64,000 nt of DNA from an uncultured Chloroflexales bacterium (GTDB lineage Bacteria; Chloroflexota; Chloroflexia; Chloroflexales; Chloroflexaceae). Positions 23,164 through 32,270 of this stretch are shown here, in pieces. The position numbers were made by a program, and so were the translations under genes. The notes beneath the pieces are model-generated. The model worked only from the letters and a program-made list of their open reading frames with translations, searched no databases and had not been told where the DNA came from. Each line of letters starts with the position of its first letter. The stretch's first letter is position 1. The stretch covers positions 62,001 to 126,000 of the forward strand of contig CALGUG010000055.1 in the NCBI GenBank assembly GCA_937902315.1. Reading direction: 5' to 3'.

Positions 23164-25005
23164 TTAGGGCTTGCGCGTCCAGTCCTGAACGCGCCAGAGG
23201 TTGGCGTCCCAAGGGGTCAGCTCGATGTTGTCGAGGGTGACGCTGGCGCCCGACGGGAAGGCTCGGTGTACCAAGGGGATCACAAAGCCATCTTCGATCA
23301 TCAGGTCGTTCATCTGAATGAAGAGCTGAGCGCGCTTTTCGGGGTCGAGTTCGACCTTCGACTGCTCGAAGAGCGCATCGTATTCAGGGTTGCACCAGCG
23401 CGCCAGGTTGCCGCCAACCCAGTTATTGGCCTTCTGCGGGAACTCGTGGCAGGTCCAGTCCTCCATTGCCGAGCCGGGATCGGGGCTACTATTGCCGCCT
23501 GTGTACATCTGAACGTCGGCATAGAAGTGGTAATAGGTGTCGGGGTTGCCCGGGTCGCTGCTGAAGAAGACACCGTTATCGATGCTCTTCAGTTCGACAT
23601 CGAAGCCGATCTGGGTCAACGAGGCCTTCACGATCTCTTGGGTCTTTTGGCGCACAGGATTGACCGAAGTTTGGAAGAGAATGTAGAGCTTTTGGCCATC
23701 CTTTTCGCGCACGCCGTCGCCATCGCTATCGACCCAGCCCGCCTCTTCCAAGAGCGCCTTGGCCTTCTCGAGGTTGTATTCGTAGCTGGTGTTGGGCGAA
23801 GCGTAGTTGGTCGGCGCAACCAGGAGGTTAGAAGTCGCTGTGCCCGATACGCCATAGAGCTGCTTGGCGATCGTATCGCGGTCAACTGCTAGGCCAAACG
23901 CTTTGCGCACACGCTCATCGCTGAAGAAGGGGTGGGGCACTTCGGCGCTCGAGCGCTCGCCGTTGACCTCGGTGTGAGGGTCACTCATGTTCAAGAGAAT
24001 GCGCTCGACGTTCGGTCCCGGGTTGGGGATAAGCTGGCCAGCGCCGCCGCTCAGGAACTGTTCGAGCAAGCTGGCCTCGACCTGCAAGTTCCAAGCGAAA
24101 TCGGTGTCGCCGGTCTGCAGCACAGCGCGGGCCGCCGAAGCAGCATCGCTACCGCCCTGCAGCTCGATGCGCCCGAAGTAGGGCTTGCCCTCTTCGCGAT
24201 AGAGCTCGTTGGCAACCATGCTTACCGTGTCGCCCGGCTTAAAATCGACCACTTTGTAGGGGCCAGTGCCAAAGGGCAGCATATTGGCGGGCGCATTGCG
24301 CGCTTCTGCACCGATATAGTTTTCAAAAACGTGTTTGGGCAGAATCAAGCCTTCGTAGCCGACGAAGGGCAGTGCCCAAGCTGGGTTGGGCTCTTTGAAG
24401 TTGAGCTTAACGGTCAGCTCGTCGATCACTTCAACGCTTTCGATCGTTCCGTAGAGCGCGCTTGTAGTTGCAGCCGTATCAGGGTTGGTGACATATTCGT
24501 AGGTGAATTTAACGTCTTCAGCCGTGAAGGGCGTGCCGTCGGCCCAAACTACACCTTCCTTTAGCTTCCAGGTGACCGAGCGGCCATCGGGAGCGACACC
24601 ACCGTTTTCCAAAGAAGGAATCTCGGCGGCCAAGAAGGGAATCAACTCGCCAGCGCCGTTAAACGAGGCTAGCGGCTCGTAGACAGCGCGGGTGGCTTCC
24701 CAGTCCTTGCTGCCAGTGGCAAGGTGGGGGTTCAGCATGGTGGGCGCCTGCCACCAGAGCAGACGCAACACATCATCTTTGCCTGCGGAAGCGGCGGGCG
24801 CTTCGGCTTCGCTAGGAGCATCTGTGGCCTCGGCCGTGGGGCTTGCGGCGCTATCGCTTGGAGCGGCCGCCTCGGTGGGTGCAGCCGCGCTTGTGCTCGG
24901 TTCGTTTGCTGCTGGGCTAGTTGCTGTGCTTGACCCACAAGCAGCGAGAAGCAGTGAGAAGAGACTGATCAGGCTTATGAGCCATGCGAACTGACGTCGT
25001 TGCAT
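23164..25005 (-). CDS. Family 5 extracellular solute-binding lipoprotein (paralogue 1)
   Basis: 613 residues. A signal peptide with lipobox LAAC (Cys23) leads into a low-complexity Ser/Ala/Pro/Glu linker to about residue 75. The SBP_bac_5 domain then begins at DDVLRLLWWQAPTMLNPHLA. Family landmarks include TWKLKEGVVWADGTPFTAEDVKFTYEY cut by short loops, and FSDERVRKAFGLAVDRDTI. The family binds oligopeptides, nickel or sugars for ABC importers. No permease or ATPase gene is near; two paralogues follow upstream on the same strand. It has its own promoter (25067-25095) and terminator, so it is a single-gene unit. Confidence 0.93.
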   Translation of the reverse strand: MQRRQFAWLISLISLFSLLLAACGSSTATSPAANEPSTSAAAPTEAAAPSDSAASPTAEATDAPSEAEAPAASAGKDDVLRLLWWQAPTMLNPHLATGSKDWEATRAVYEPLASFNGAGELIPFLAAEIPSLENGGVAPDGRSVTWKLKEGVVWADGTPFTAEDVKFTYEYVTNPDTAATTSALYGTIESVEVIDELTVKLNFKEPNPAWALPFVGYEGLILPKHVFENYIGAEARNAPANMLPFGTGPYKVVDFKPGDTVSMVANELYREEGKPYFGRIELQGGSDAASAARAVLQTGDTDFAWNLQVEASLLEQFLSGGAGQLIPNPGPNVERILLNMSDPHTEVNGERSSAEVPHPFFSDERVRKAFGLAVDRDTIAKQLYGVSGTATSNLLVAPTNYASPNTSYEYNLEKAKALLEEAGWVDSDGDGVREKDGQKLYILFQTSVNPVRQKTQEIVKASLTQIGFDVELKSIDNGVFFSSDPGNPDTYYHFYADVQMYTGGNSSPDPGSAMEDWTCHEFPQKANNWVGGNLARWCNPEYDALFEQSKVELDPEKRAQLFIQMNDLMIEDGFVIPLVHRAFPSGASVTLDNIELTPWDANLWRVQDWTRKP

Positions 25006-25066
25006 TACGTGTCCTTTAACCTAAGATCTTGCAAGAGATACAAATGTTACTTAATTTATTTAGTTG

Positions 25067-25095
25067 AGTATAGCTGGCTTAGAAGAGTTTGTCAA
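25067..25095 (-). promoter_or_regulatory. Sigma-70 promoter of solute-binding paralogue 1
   Basis: On the minus strand TTGACA (25095-25090) and TATACT (25072-25067) are separated by exactly 17 bp, about 60 bp upstream of the start codon. This is a near-consensus promoter. Confidence 0.75.
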
Positions 25096-25470
25096 TTATT
25101 TATATTGTCAATAAACTTGGAAAAGAATGAAGGCCGTCCTACTTTATCGAAGAACGGGCTACGAGCGCGTTTAAGCTCGGAACGCTCGAGACTATGGTGT
25201 AGTTGGGAGTGAACGAGAGCTAGTATGCGCTTATTCTCATAAATTCGATTGGAAAGAGCAATAGTGAAATTCGACAAAAGCGACTTGTTTAGTTGAGATA
25301 ATAGGGGTCAGATCGCTTGCAGCAAGCAGCTTGGCTGAGCGCCGCATACAGCCCACACGAGCGCTCTAGGCTGTGCTTGAAAAACTATTTACAGTAGTGA
25401 CCTTTAGTCCGTCGCTTGCGTTTCGATTTTGGGGTCTGGCTTCGGGACGGAAGAAGGCCCGAATGGGAGG

Positions 25471-25536
25471 AGCGGCGACTTGATAGCCGTAGGCGGACGC
25501 GCTAGGAGCCGAATGGGGCTAGCCGCCTCGCCGCCT
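25471..25536 (+). repeat. RptA copy 5
   Basis: Forward copy TAGCCGTAGGCGGACGCGCT, ending in GCCGCC. It lies just beyond the 3' end of paralogue 2. Confidence 0.75.
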
Positions 25537-25587
25537 GATCTTGAAAAGCATCGTTTGCATGAGGGGTTTGAGCTAAACAGAAGTAGT

Positions 25588-25622
25588 ACGAGGAAGGTGC
25601 CAAGCGTTTGGCCCTTCCTCGT
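25588..25622 (-). terminator. Hairpin after solute-binding paralogue 2
   Basis: ACGAGGAAGG and CCTTCCTCGT are perfect 10-base arms with an inner CCAA/TTGG stem, 24 bp after the stop codon. No T-run follows, so termination is uncertain. Confidence 0.5.
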
Positions 25623-25646
25623 GGCTGGCTTAGCTGTTGGCAGAGC

Positions 25647-27467
25647 TTAGGATTTGCGCTTCCACTCCTTGATCAGCCAAGTGTTCGAATCCCAGGGGGT
25701 GAGCTCGACGCCCTCGAGGGTTTTGCTGGCCCCGGTCGGGAAGGTGCGGCGTACCAGCGGAATAATCGCGACATCTTCGATCAACAGATCGTTCATCTTG
25801 ATGAAGAGTTCGGCCCGCTTTTGGGGATCGAGCTCGGCCTTGGCTTGGTTGTAGAGCGCGTCGAACTCGGGGTTGCACCAGCGCGTGATATTGCGGCCCG
25901 ACCACTGGTTCGACTGCTGAGCGATCTCCCAGCAGACCCATTCGAGCATCGAGCTGTTGGGTTCGGGGCTGCCGTTGCCGGTGGTGAACATTTGGACGTC
26001 GGCGTAGAAGTGGCTCATCGTGTCGGGGTTGCCAGCGTCGCCGCTGAAGAAGACGCTGTTATCGACGCTCTTGAGTTCGACCTCGAAGCCGATCTGGGTC
26101 AGCGAAGCTTTGATGATCTCTTGGGTCTTCTGGCGAATCGGGTTGACCGAAGTCTGGAAGAGGATGGAGAGCTTCTTGCCGTCTTTTTCGCGCACACCAT
26201 CGCCATCGCTATCGACCCAGCCAGCCTCGTCGAGCAGGGCGGCCGCCTTCGCGAGGTTGTATTCATAGCTGGTATTGGGCGATTCGTAGATCGGCGGCTC
26301 GAAGAGCATATTGGCGGTTGGATAGCCCGAGAGACCGTAGAGCTGCTTGGCGATCGTATCGCGGTCGATCGCCAGCGCGAAGGCTTGACGCACGCGTTTA
26401 TCGCTGAAGAAGGGGTGGGGCGCCTCGACGCTCGAGCGCTCGCCGTTGATCTCAGTATTGGGATCGGTTGTATTTAGCACGATCCGTTCGGAGCTGCCGC
26501 TCGGGCTGAAGAGCAGTTCGCCGACTCCATCTTTGACCAATTGTTCGAGCAGTTGGTTTTCGACCTGCAAGTTCCAAGCGAAGTCGATATCGCCGGTTTG
26601 CAAGACTGCCCGCGCTGCCGTGGCTGCATCGCCGCCGCCCTTCAGCTCGATGCGGCTGAAGTAGGGCTTGCCCTCTTCGCGGAAGTAGGGGTTGGCCTCG
26701 TAGATCACCACATCGCCGGGCTTGAACTCGACCACGCGGTAAGGGCCGGTGCCGACCGGCATCATATTGGCGGGGGCGTTGCGCGCTTCGGCCCCGATGT
26801 AGTCGCCGAAGATATGTTTGGGCAAGATCTGCCCGTCGTAGCCAACGAAAGGCTGCGACCAAGCGGGGTTCGGCTCTTTGAAGATCACTTTAACCGTCAG
26901 TTCGTCGATCACCTCGACTCGTTCGACCGCGCTATAGGTCGCAAACGAGGTAGCGCCCGTAGCTGGATCGCTGATGTAGTCGAAGGTGAATTTAACATCT
27001 TCGGCGCTGAAGGGCTGGCCGTCCGACCACTTCACGCCCTCTTTGAGCTTCCAAGTGACCGAAAGCCCGTCGGGCGAGACCCCACCGTTTTCGAGCGAGG
27101 GAACCTCGGCCGCCAAAAAGAGCACCATCTTGCCTTCGCGGTCGAAGGTCGCCAGCGGCTCGTAGGTGATGCGGCTAGCATCCCAGTCTTTGTTGCCGCT
27201 CGCCAAGTGAGGGTTCAAAATGGTAGCTGCCTGCCACCAGAGCAGGCGCAGCGTATCGTTGTGCGGGCCGCTCTCTGCGGCCTCTTCGCTGTTTTCTGGG
27301 GTGTTCATGGCGCTCGGCTCGCTGGTGGGTGCCTGAGCCAGTGCCAGAGGATCTGTTGGAGTGAGGGGCGCTTGGCTGGCCGGGCTGCTCGCGCCACCAC
27401 AGGCTGCCAAACTCAAACTGAGCAGTAATGCGCCACTAAGACGAATCCAAAATGCAGAGCTTCGCAT
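25647..27467 (-). CDS. Family 5 extracellular solute-binding lipoprotein (paralogue 2)
   Basis: 606 residues. The lipobox LAAC places the lipidated Cys at residue 23, and a Ser/Pro/Glu-rich linker runs to about 70. The mature domain opens with NDTLRLLWWQAATILNPHLA and includes FSDKRVRQAFALAIDRDTI, matching the other two paralogues almost word for word. The start has AGGAG 5 bases upstream. A leader hairpin (27491-27518) and its own promoter make it independently transcribed. Where the three paralogues differ (for example SEIAQQSNQW-type segments and the ligand loops) is where different ligand choice would be expected, which is inference. Confidence 0.93.
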   Translation of the reverse strand: MRSSAFWIRLSGALLLSLSLAACGGASSPASQAPLTPTDPLALAQAPTSEPSAMNTPENSEEAAESGPHNDTLRLLWWQAATILNPHLASGNKDWDASRITYEPLATFDREGKMVLFLAAEVPSLENGGVSPDGLSVTWKLKEGVKWSDGQPFSAEDVKFTFDYISDPATGATSFATYSAVERVEVIDELTVKVIFKEPNPAWSQPFVGYDGQILPKHIFGDYIGAEARNAPANMMPVGTGPYRVVEFKPGDVVIYEANPYFREEGKPYFSRIELKGGGDAATAARAVLQTGDIDFAWNLQVENQLLEQLVKDGVGELLFSPSGSSERIVLNTTDPNTEINGERSSVEAPHPFFSDKRVRQAFALAIDRDTIAKQLYGLSGYPTANMLFEPPIYESPNTSYEYNLAKAAALLDEAGWVDSDGDGVREKDGKKLSILFQTSVNPIRQKTQEIIKASLTQIGFEVELKSVDNSVFFSGDAGNPDTMSHFYADVQMFTTGNGSPEPNSSMLEWVCWEIAQQSNQWSGRNITRWCNPEFDALYNQAKAELDPQKRAELFIKMNDLLIEDVAIIPLVRRTFPTGASKTLEGVELTPWDSNTWLIKEWKRKS

Positions 27468-27490
27468 GCTTACTCCTAAGTCAAAAGAAA

Positions 27491-27518
27491 ATTGCTCCCA
27501 ACCATTGCTGAGAGCAAT
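27491..27518 (-). promoter_or_regulatory. Leader hairpin of solute-binding paralogue 2
   Basis: ATTGCTCC and GAGAGCAAT arms lie in the 5' leader about 24 bp before the ATG. They could modulate translation or mRNA decay. Confidence 0.35.
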
Positions 27519-27551
27519 CTCACGATTTTTAAGAAATTGAATACACGCACT

Positions 27552-27580
27552 AGGGTATACGCACTACAGGAGCTTGTCAA
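27552..27580 (-). promoter_or_regulatory. Promoter of solute-binding paralogue 2
   Basis: TTGACA (27580-27575) is followed by TATACC at 15 bp or TACCCT at 17 bp. The layout and sequence resemble the promoter of paralogue 1. Confidence 0.55.
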
Positions 27581-27628
27581 CTCGACCTCGGGCTGATTGT
27601 TGGGCGTTAGGTGGTTGTAGCTAGTTCT

Positions 27629-27699
27629 GGCGGCGAGCTCTTTAGCTTCCATTCGTTCCTAAGCGCGTCCGCCTACGGCTATCAACATCCGGCCCGCCA
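27629..27699 (-). repeat. RptA copy 6
   Basis: Reverse copy, core GCGCGTCCGCCTACGGCTAT, starting GGCGGCGAG. Confidence 0.8.
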
Positions 27700-27796
27700 C
27701 AACGAAGCGTGCGCGCTGTCTTCCTTGCGTCTCTCCGAAAACCCGAAGCTTTTACATTGAGTTTGAAGACACTGCTACCCTTCGAGAAGCGTAGAT

Positions 27797-27834
27797 AGCG
27801 CAGCCTGCCTTGCAGATCGAAGGCAGGCTGCGCT
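27797..27834 (-). terminator. Strong hairpin after solute-binding paralogue 3
   Basis: AGCGCAGCCTGCCTT and AAGGCAGGCTGCGCT are perfect 15-base arms around an 8-base loop, 23 bp after the stop. No T-run follows, so it may protect the 3' end rather than terminate. Confidence 0.6.
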
Positions 27835-27856
27835 CTTCGTGGTGTTTCTGCGCGGC

Positions 27857-29692
27857 CTACGACTTGCGCCGCCACTCTTTGATCAACCAAAGGTTCGAGT
27901 CCCAAGGCGTCAGCTCGATGCCTTCGAGCGTGTTGCTGGCGCCAGTCGGGAAGGTGCGATGCACTAAGGGGATGATTACGCCGTCGTTGACGACCATATC
28001 GTTCAGTTGAATGAAGAGCTGGGCGCGTTTGGCGGGGTCGAGCTCGGCTTGCGCTTGGGCGTAGAGCGCGTCGTATTCGGGGTTGCACCAGCGCGCCAGA
28101 TTCGAGCCAGACCAACTATTGGCCTTCTGAGCCACTTCGGCGCAGGTCCATTCGGCCATGTACGAGCCAGGGTCGGGGCTGCTATTGCCGGTGGTGTACA
28201 TCTCGACATCGGCGTAGAAGTGGGCGAAGGTATCGGGATTGCCCGGGTCGCTGCTGAAGTAGACGCTATTGTCGATGCTCTTGAGCTCAACCTCGAAGCC
28301 GATCTGGTTGAGAGCGCTCTTGATGATATCTTGGGTCTTTTGGCGCACGGGGTTAACCGAGGTCTGGAAGACGATGGAGAGCTTCTTGCCGTCTTTTTCG
28401 CGTACACCGTCGCCATCGCTATCGATCCAGCCCGCCTCGTCGAGCAGGGCGGCGGCTTTTTCGAGGTTGTATTCGTAGCTGGTGTTGGGCGATGCGAAGT
28501 TGGAGGGCGCGAGTAGCACATTCGAGGCGGGCGCGCCCGAAGCCCCGTAGAGCTGTTTGGTGATGCTCTCGCGGTCGACCGCTAGGGCGAAGGCTTTGCG
28601 CACCCGTTCGTCGCTGAAGAAGGGGTGCGGCGCTTTCAGGCTAGAGAATTCGCCATCGACTTCGCTGCGGGGATCGGTGCGATTCAGGATGATACGCTCG
28701 GCGCTGCCGCCCGGGTTGAGGATCAAGTGGCCCACGCCGTTGTTGGAGAACTGTTCGAGCAGTTGGGCTTCGACTTGCAGGTTCCAAGCGAAATCGACGT
28801 CGCCGGTCTGCAGCACAGCGCGGGCCGCCGAGGCCGCATCTCCGCCGCCTTTCAGCTCGACCCGACCGAAGTAGGGTTTGCCCGCTTCGCGGAAGCGCTC
28901 GTTGGCCTCGTAGGTCACCACATCGCCGGGCCGAAAATCGACCACTTTGTAGGGGCCAGTGCCGACCGGCAATAGGTTGGCGGGCGCATTGCGCGAGGCA
29001 GCGCCGATATAGTCGGCGAAGATATGTTTGGGCAAGATCAGCCCTTCGTAGCCCACAAAAGGCAGTGCCCAAGCAGGGTTTGGCTCTTTAAAGAGCACTT
29101 TGACTGTCGTTGCGTCGAGCACTTCGACCGCTTCGACCGAGCTGAAGGCCGAGATGGTGGTGGCAGCCGTTTCGGGGTGGGTGACGTATTCGTAGGTGAA
29201 CTGAACATCCTCGGCGCTGAAGGGCTGGCCGTCCGACCATGTCACGCCTGCTTTCAGCTTCCATGTGACCGAAAGGCCATCCTCAGCCAGCAGACCGTTC
29301 TCGAAGGAGGGAATCTCGGCGGCTAAAAAGGCCACCAGTTCGCCGTCGCGGTTAAACGAGGCCAGCGGTTCGTAGACCAGGCGGCTGGCGTCGATATCTT
29401 TGTTACCCGTAGCCAAGTGAGGGTTGAGGATGGTCGGCGCTTGCCACCAGAGCAGGCGCAGGGTATCGTCGGCTCCAGATGAGCTTGTTGGCTCGCTGGG
29501 CGGCTCGGCTGTTGGATTGGCTTGCTCGTTGTTGCTCGGGCTTGAGGCTTCTGTTGCTGGGGGAGAAGTCGGGGCGTTGGCGAGAGCGTCGGCGGGAGCT
29601 TGGCTTGTTGAAGCGCTAGAACCACATGCAGAGATCAGCAAGGCGAGCACAAACCAGAGAGTATAAGTGAACCAAGACCGTTTTTTGGGCAT
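27857..29692 (-). CDS. Family 5 extracellular solute-binding lipoprotein (paralogue 3)
   Basis: 611 residues. The N-terminus MPKKRSWF plus a hydrophobic core ends in the lipobox ISAC (Cys23). A Ser/Pro/Thr/Glu-rich linker follows to about 75, then DDTLRLLWWQAPTILNPHLA and FSDERVRKAFALAVDRESI. All three proteins end with TPWDxNLW-like and WxRK(S/P) sequences, showing recent common origin. The start has GAGG 7 bases upstream and a promoter at 29759-29786. As with the other two, the membrane and ATPase partners of the importer must be encoded elsewhere. Confidence 0.93.
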   Translation of the reverse strand: MPKKRSWFTYTLWFVLALLISACGSSASTSQAPADALANAPTSPPATEASSPSNNEQANPTAEPPSEPTSSSGADDTLRLLWWQAPTILNPHLATGNKDIDASRLVYEPLASFNRDGELVAFLAAEIPSFENGLLAEDGLSVTWKLKAGVTWSDGQPFSAEDVQFTYEYVTHPETAATTISAFSSVEAVEVLDATTVKVLFKEPNPAWALPFVGYEGLILPKHIFADYIGAASRNAPANLLPVGTGPYKVVDFRPGDVVTYEANERFREAGKPYFGRVELKGGGDAASAARAVLQTGDVDFAWNLQVEAQLLEQFSNNGVGHLILNPGGSAERIILNRTDPRSEVDGEFSSLKAPHPFFSDERVRKAFALAVDRESITKQLYGASGAPASNVLLAPSNFASPNTSYEYNLEKAAALLDEAGWIDSDGDGVREKDGKKLSIVFQTSVNPVRQKTQDIIKSALNQIGFEVELKSIDNSVYFSSDPGNPDTFAHFYADVEMYTTGNSSPDPGSYMAEWTCAEVAQKANSWSGSNLARWCNPEYDALYAQAQAELDPAKRAQLFIQLNDMVVNDGVIIPLVHRTFPTGASNTLEGIELTPWDSNLWLIKEWRRKS

Positions 29693-29758
29693 AACCGTTC
29701 CTCTCGTATCTAGAGCATGGTGGTTTTGATTTGATATTGAATTATTTGAGACTTTTAG

Positions 29759-29786
29759 AGTATAGCACGATCTTGGGGTTTGTAAA
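29759..29786 (-). promoter_or_regulatory. Promoter of solute-binding paralogue 3
   Basis: TTTACA (29786-29781) and TATACT (29764-29759) are separated by 16 bp on the minus strand. Confidence 0.6.
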
Positions 29787-29851
29787 TAATCTTGATCAAT
29801 TTAATAATTTAGTGTTGCGCAGAACTGTTCTCTCGTCTGCTTGAGCGCCAT

Positions 29852-29972
29852 TTCAAAGCGGATTCGGTCGATCACTGTAGATTTTTTGGCCTTTGGTAGA
29901 GCGGAATGTGACAAAGTTTTTTTCGTTTTTATGGCTTGCTCAAAGTGCAAGTGTTTAGCTGGATTTGTTATC
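29852..29972 (-). repeat. RptB copy, degenerate
   Basis: Follows the order of RptB copy 1: AGCGGATTCGGTCGAT, TTGGCCTTTGGTAGAGCGGA, TTTCGTTTTTATGGCTTGCT, then a decayed right end TGGATTTGTTAT. Confidence 0.6.
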
Positions 29973-30061
29973 AACGCGATGAAAATCTCTAAATAGAGAG
30001 GGATAGTACAAACTTGCTTTGTGTAGACGCGTTTTGGGCGCTGGGTGTTTTAGCTGCTTTT

Positions 30062-30132
30062 GGGGCGGGCAGGATGTTGGTAGCCGTAGGCGGACGCGCT
30101 TGGGACCTTTTTGGGGGAGAGACCAAGCCGCC
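30062..30132 (+). repeat. RptA copy 7
   Basis: Forward copy GATGTTG then GTAGCCGTAGGCGGACGCGC, ending ACCAAGCCGCC. It is one of the best-preserved copies. Confidence 0.85.
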
Positions 30133-30712
30133 AGTGCTAAGAATGTATCGATCGGATACGCTAGGATGTGAGCTTGCAGACTTGGTTTCAATTTACTCAT
30201 CTTTGGGCCTGTATGTAGGTCGATCGGAGCTTGAAAAGTGACAAACAATTTATCTTTGGGCTGGTTTGTGAGAAAAGATGCGATGATGGCAGGTGAGCTT
30301 GGTTTGAGCTACGTAAAAGCAGGCTCGTTTTGCTCTCTTTGAAAGCACTACTTTGCGCTATATTGGCCTTGAGCTGCTCGCTCGTATGCGCGCACAGCGA
30401 TCTACAAGCTTTCTGGACGTTCATTCTTTGGCCTGCACTCATTCTGCTCGAATGACGTATACTATGGGCTATAGGTAAGCTCAGTATGCCATCGTTGCCG
30501 GGTCGATAGATGACTATTTCGCTTGAGATTCAGCTGAATCTGTTTCCGAGAGGCCTGGCGCACAAGGGCCTAGACCTGCTAATGTAGAATACCGATCTTC
30601 TTTAGGTCTGCTTTGCCAGACAAAATGAACGAATGTATATCTTGGCCCTCGTTCGCGCTATGATCGTAGCTGTCCCTAGAGGAGAATAGGCCCTTCAAAG
30701 CAGGGAAATATA

Positions 30713-30741
30713 TTGACGAGCTATTTGCTCTATGGGATACT
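30713..30741 (+). promoter_or_regulatory. Promoter of the lactate dehydrogenase gene
   Basis: TTGACG (30713-30718) and GATACT (30736-30741) are separated by 17 bp, about 70 bp before the start codon. Confidence 0.6.
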
Positions 30742-30813
30742 ACTAGTTATCTCGAGGGCAATATGTTATGATAAAACAGATAAGATATTCACCATAGTGA
30801 GGTCTGTAGATTG

Positions 30814-31776
30814 ATGACTGAGCAACAGATCGCAGGGAAGGTGGGTGTTGTTGGTGCAGGCATGGTGGGCTCTTCCTTCGCCTATGCCCTAACTCAGCGT
30901 GGAATCGCGAGCGAGTTGGTACTGGTCGATATCGACACGGCCCGGGCAGAGGGCGAGGCGATGGATCTCAACCATGGGCTACCCTTTGTGCGCCCTATGA
31001 CGATACGCTCGGGAAGCTATGCCGACCTGGCTGGAGCCGAAGTTATCATCTTGGCAGGCGGCGTCAATCAGCGGCCCGGCGAAACACGGATTGACTTGCT
31101 CAACCGCAACGCTGCGGTCTTCCGCGAGATCGTTCCACAGATCGTGTCCGTTAATCCAAACGGCGTTTTGTTGATCGCCACCAATCCTGTAGACATTCTG
31201 ACGTATATCTCAGCTGACCTCGCGCAACTTCCAACAGGCCGGGTTATTGGGTCGGGGACGATCCTTGATACGGCCCGTTTTCGTTTCCTGCTCGGCTCTT
31301 ATTTCGGAGTTGATCCGCGTAGTGTTCACGCCTATATTGTCGGTGAACATGGGGACACAGAGTTAGCGCTCTGGAGTTCTGCTACGATCGGCGGAGTCCC
31401 GTTACGCGAATTTGTCGGCCCACAAGGTGCTCGCTATAATCAAGCAGATATGGATCGTCTGTTTGAGCAGACCCGGACGGCGGCCTACGAGATTATTAAG
31501 CGAAAGCGCGCGACCTATTATGCGATTGGACTCGGGCTTTTGACGATCGTCGAAGCGATTTTGCGCGATCAAAAAACCGTCCTAACCGTAAGTAGCACGC
31601 TCACAGGACAATATGGTGTAGATGGCATCGCTACGAGCTTACCTTGTATTGTTGGGCGTCGAGGTGTTGAGCAGATTCTCACGCTTCCTCTGGAAGAGAG
31701 TGAGCTTGCGGCATTTCAACATTCTGCCCAATCGTTAAAAGATCGCCTCGCTCAGGCGAGTTCGTTTGATTCGTAA
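30814..31776 (+). CDS. ldh: L-lactate dehydrogenase
   Basis: 320 residues from the ATG at 30814 (a TTG sits one codon earlier). The NAD-binding motif VGAGMVGSS is at the N-terminus. The specificity loop reads GGVNQRPGETRIDL; Gln before the loop Arg is the LDH pattern, whereas malate dehydrogenases have Arg there. The catalytic His lies in VGEHGDTELALWSS and the substrate Arg in TILDTARFR. It reversibly reduces pyruvate to L-lactate with NADH in the cytoplasm. It is alone in its transcription unit and followed by an orphan response regulator. Confidence 0.93.
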   Translation: MTEQQIAGKVGVVGAGMVGSSFAYALTQRGIASELVLVDIDTARAEGEAMDLNHGLPFVRPMTIRSGSYADLAGAEVIILAGGVNQRPGETRIDLLNRNAAVFREIVPQIVSVNPNGVLLIATNPVDILTYISADLAQLPTGRVIGSGTILDTARFRFLLGSYFGVDPRSVHAYIVGEHGDTELALWSSATIGGVPLREFVGPQGARYNQADMDRLFEQTRTAAYEIIKRKRATYYAIGLGLLTIVEAILRDQKTVLTVSSTLTGQYGVDGIATSLPCIVGRRGVEQILTLPLEESELAAFQHSAQSLKDRLAQASSFDS

Positions 31777-31892
31777 TGGTGGGAGGCCAACAGCATGGTT
31801 GAAGAGCTTGCTGTTCCCACGCTCTATTTGTTCGAGATAGGGCCTACACTCGATGAAGTAGTACTCGTAGTTAACGAGTCTTGGAGGATACT

Positions 31893-32270
31893 GTGCCAGC
31901 TACCGTGATGATTGTAGAAGACGATGCTGCGACACGGCGGCTGTATCGTTTTCTGCTTGCAAACAGCGGCTACAATGTGGTTGAGGCCGAAGATGGCGTG
32001 ATGGCGATGGAACGTTTGAATGCGCATACCTGCCATCTGATCATCACCGATATGAACATGCCTCGTATGGGCGGGATGGAACTGGTACGCGCCGTGCGAC
32101 AGCTCTACCCTGATATGTATATCATAATGGTGACGGCTTTTGGTACGCCAGACACCGAAAAGCAGGCCTACCGCGCGGGTGTGAATGAATACCTTACCAA
32201 ACCCTTCGACTTTGAAGAGTTAGAAGAGCGTGTTCGTAACTTCTTTAAAAAGAAACCCGTAACCACTTAG
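31893..32270 (+). CDS. Single-domain response regulator (orphan)
   Basis: 125 residues from the GTG at 31893, chosen because GGAGG lies 5 bases upstream; an in-frame TTG at 31881 would overlap that site. A receiver domain only: acidic pair in IVEDDAAT, phosphoacceptor D53 in LIITDMNMPRMGGME, switch Thr in IIMVTAFG and Lys in YLTKPFDF. No histidine kinase is adjacent. The two-component partner and output are unknown; the sequence resembles NtrC-type and CheY-type receivers. Confidence 0.9.
   Translation: MPATVMIVEDDAATRRLYRFLLANSGYNVVEAEDGVMAMERLNAHTCHLIITDMNMPRMGGMELVRAVRQLYPDMYIIMVTAFGTPDTEKQAYRAGVNEYLTKPFDFEELEERVRNFFKKKPVTT

Larger units (their letters stand above)
25006..25646. other. 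641-bp intergenic region
   Basis: Contains the promoter of paralogue 1, RptA copy 5 and the hairpin after paralogue 2. The stretch 25100-25470 shows no feature I can identify. Confidence 0.6.
27468..27856. other. 389-bp intergenic region
   Basis: Leader hairpin and promoter of paralogue 2, RptA copy 6, and the strong hairpin after paralogue 3 fill this gap. Confidence 0.65.
29693..30813. other. 1.1-kb intergenic region
   Basis: Promoter of paralogue 3, a degenerate RptB, RptA copy 7 and the promoter of the lactate dehydrogenase gene. The part at 30140-30700 has short open frames without ribosome sites; I call no gene. Confidence 0.6.

Noticed and set aside
22909..23892. A 327-codon open frame on the plus strand
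   Set aside because: It starts inside RptA and runs antisense to the first solute-binding gene; the same mirror frames appear opposite the other two paralogues.
23164..29692. The three solute-binding genes as a full ABC transporter operon
   Set aside because: No permease or ATPase frame lies among or beside them, and each has its own promoter and 3' hairpin.
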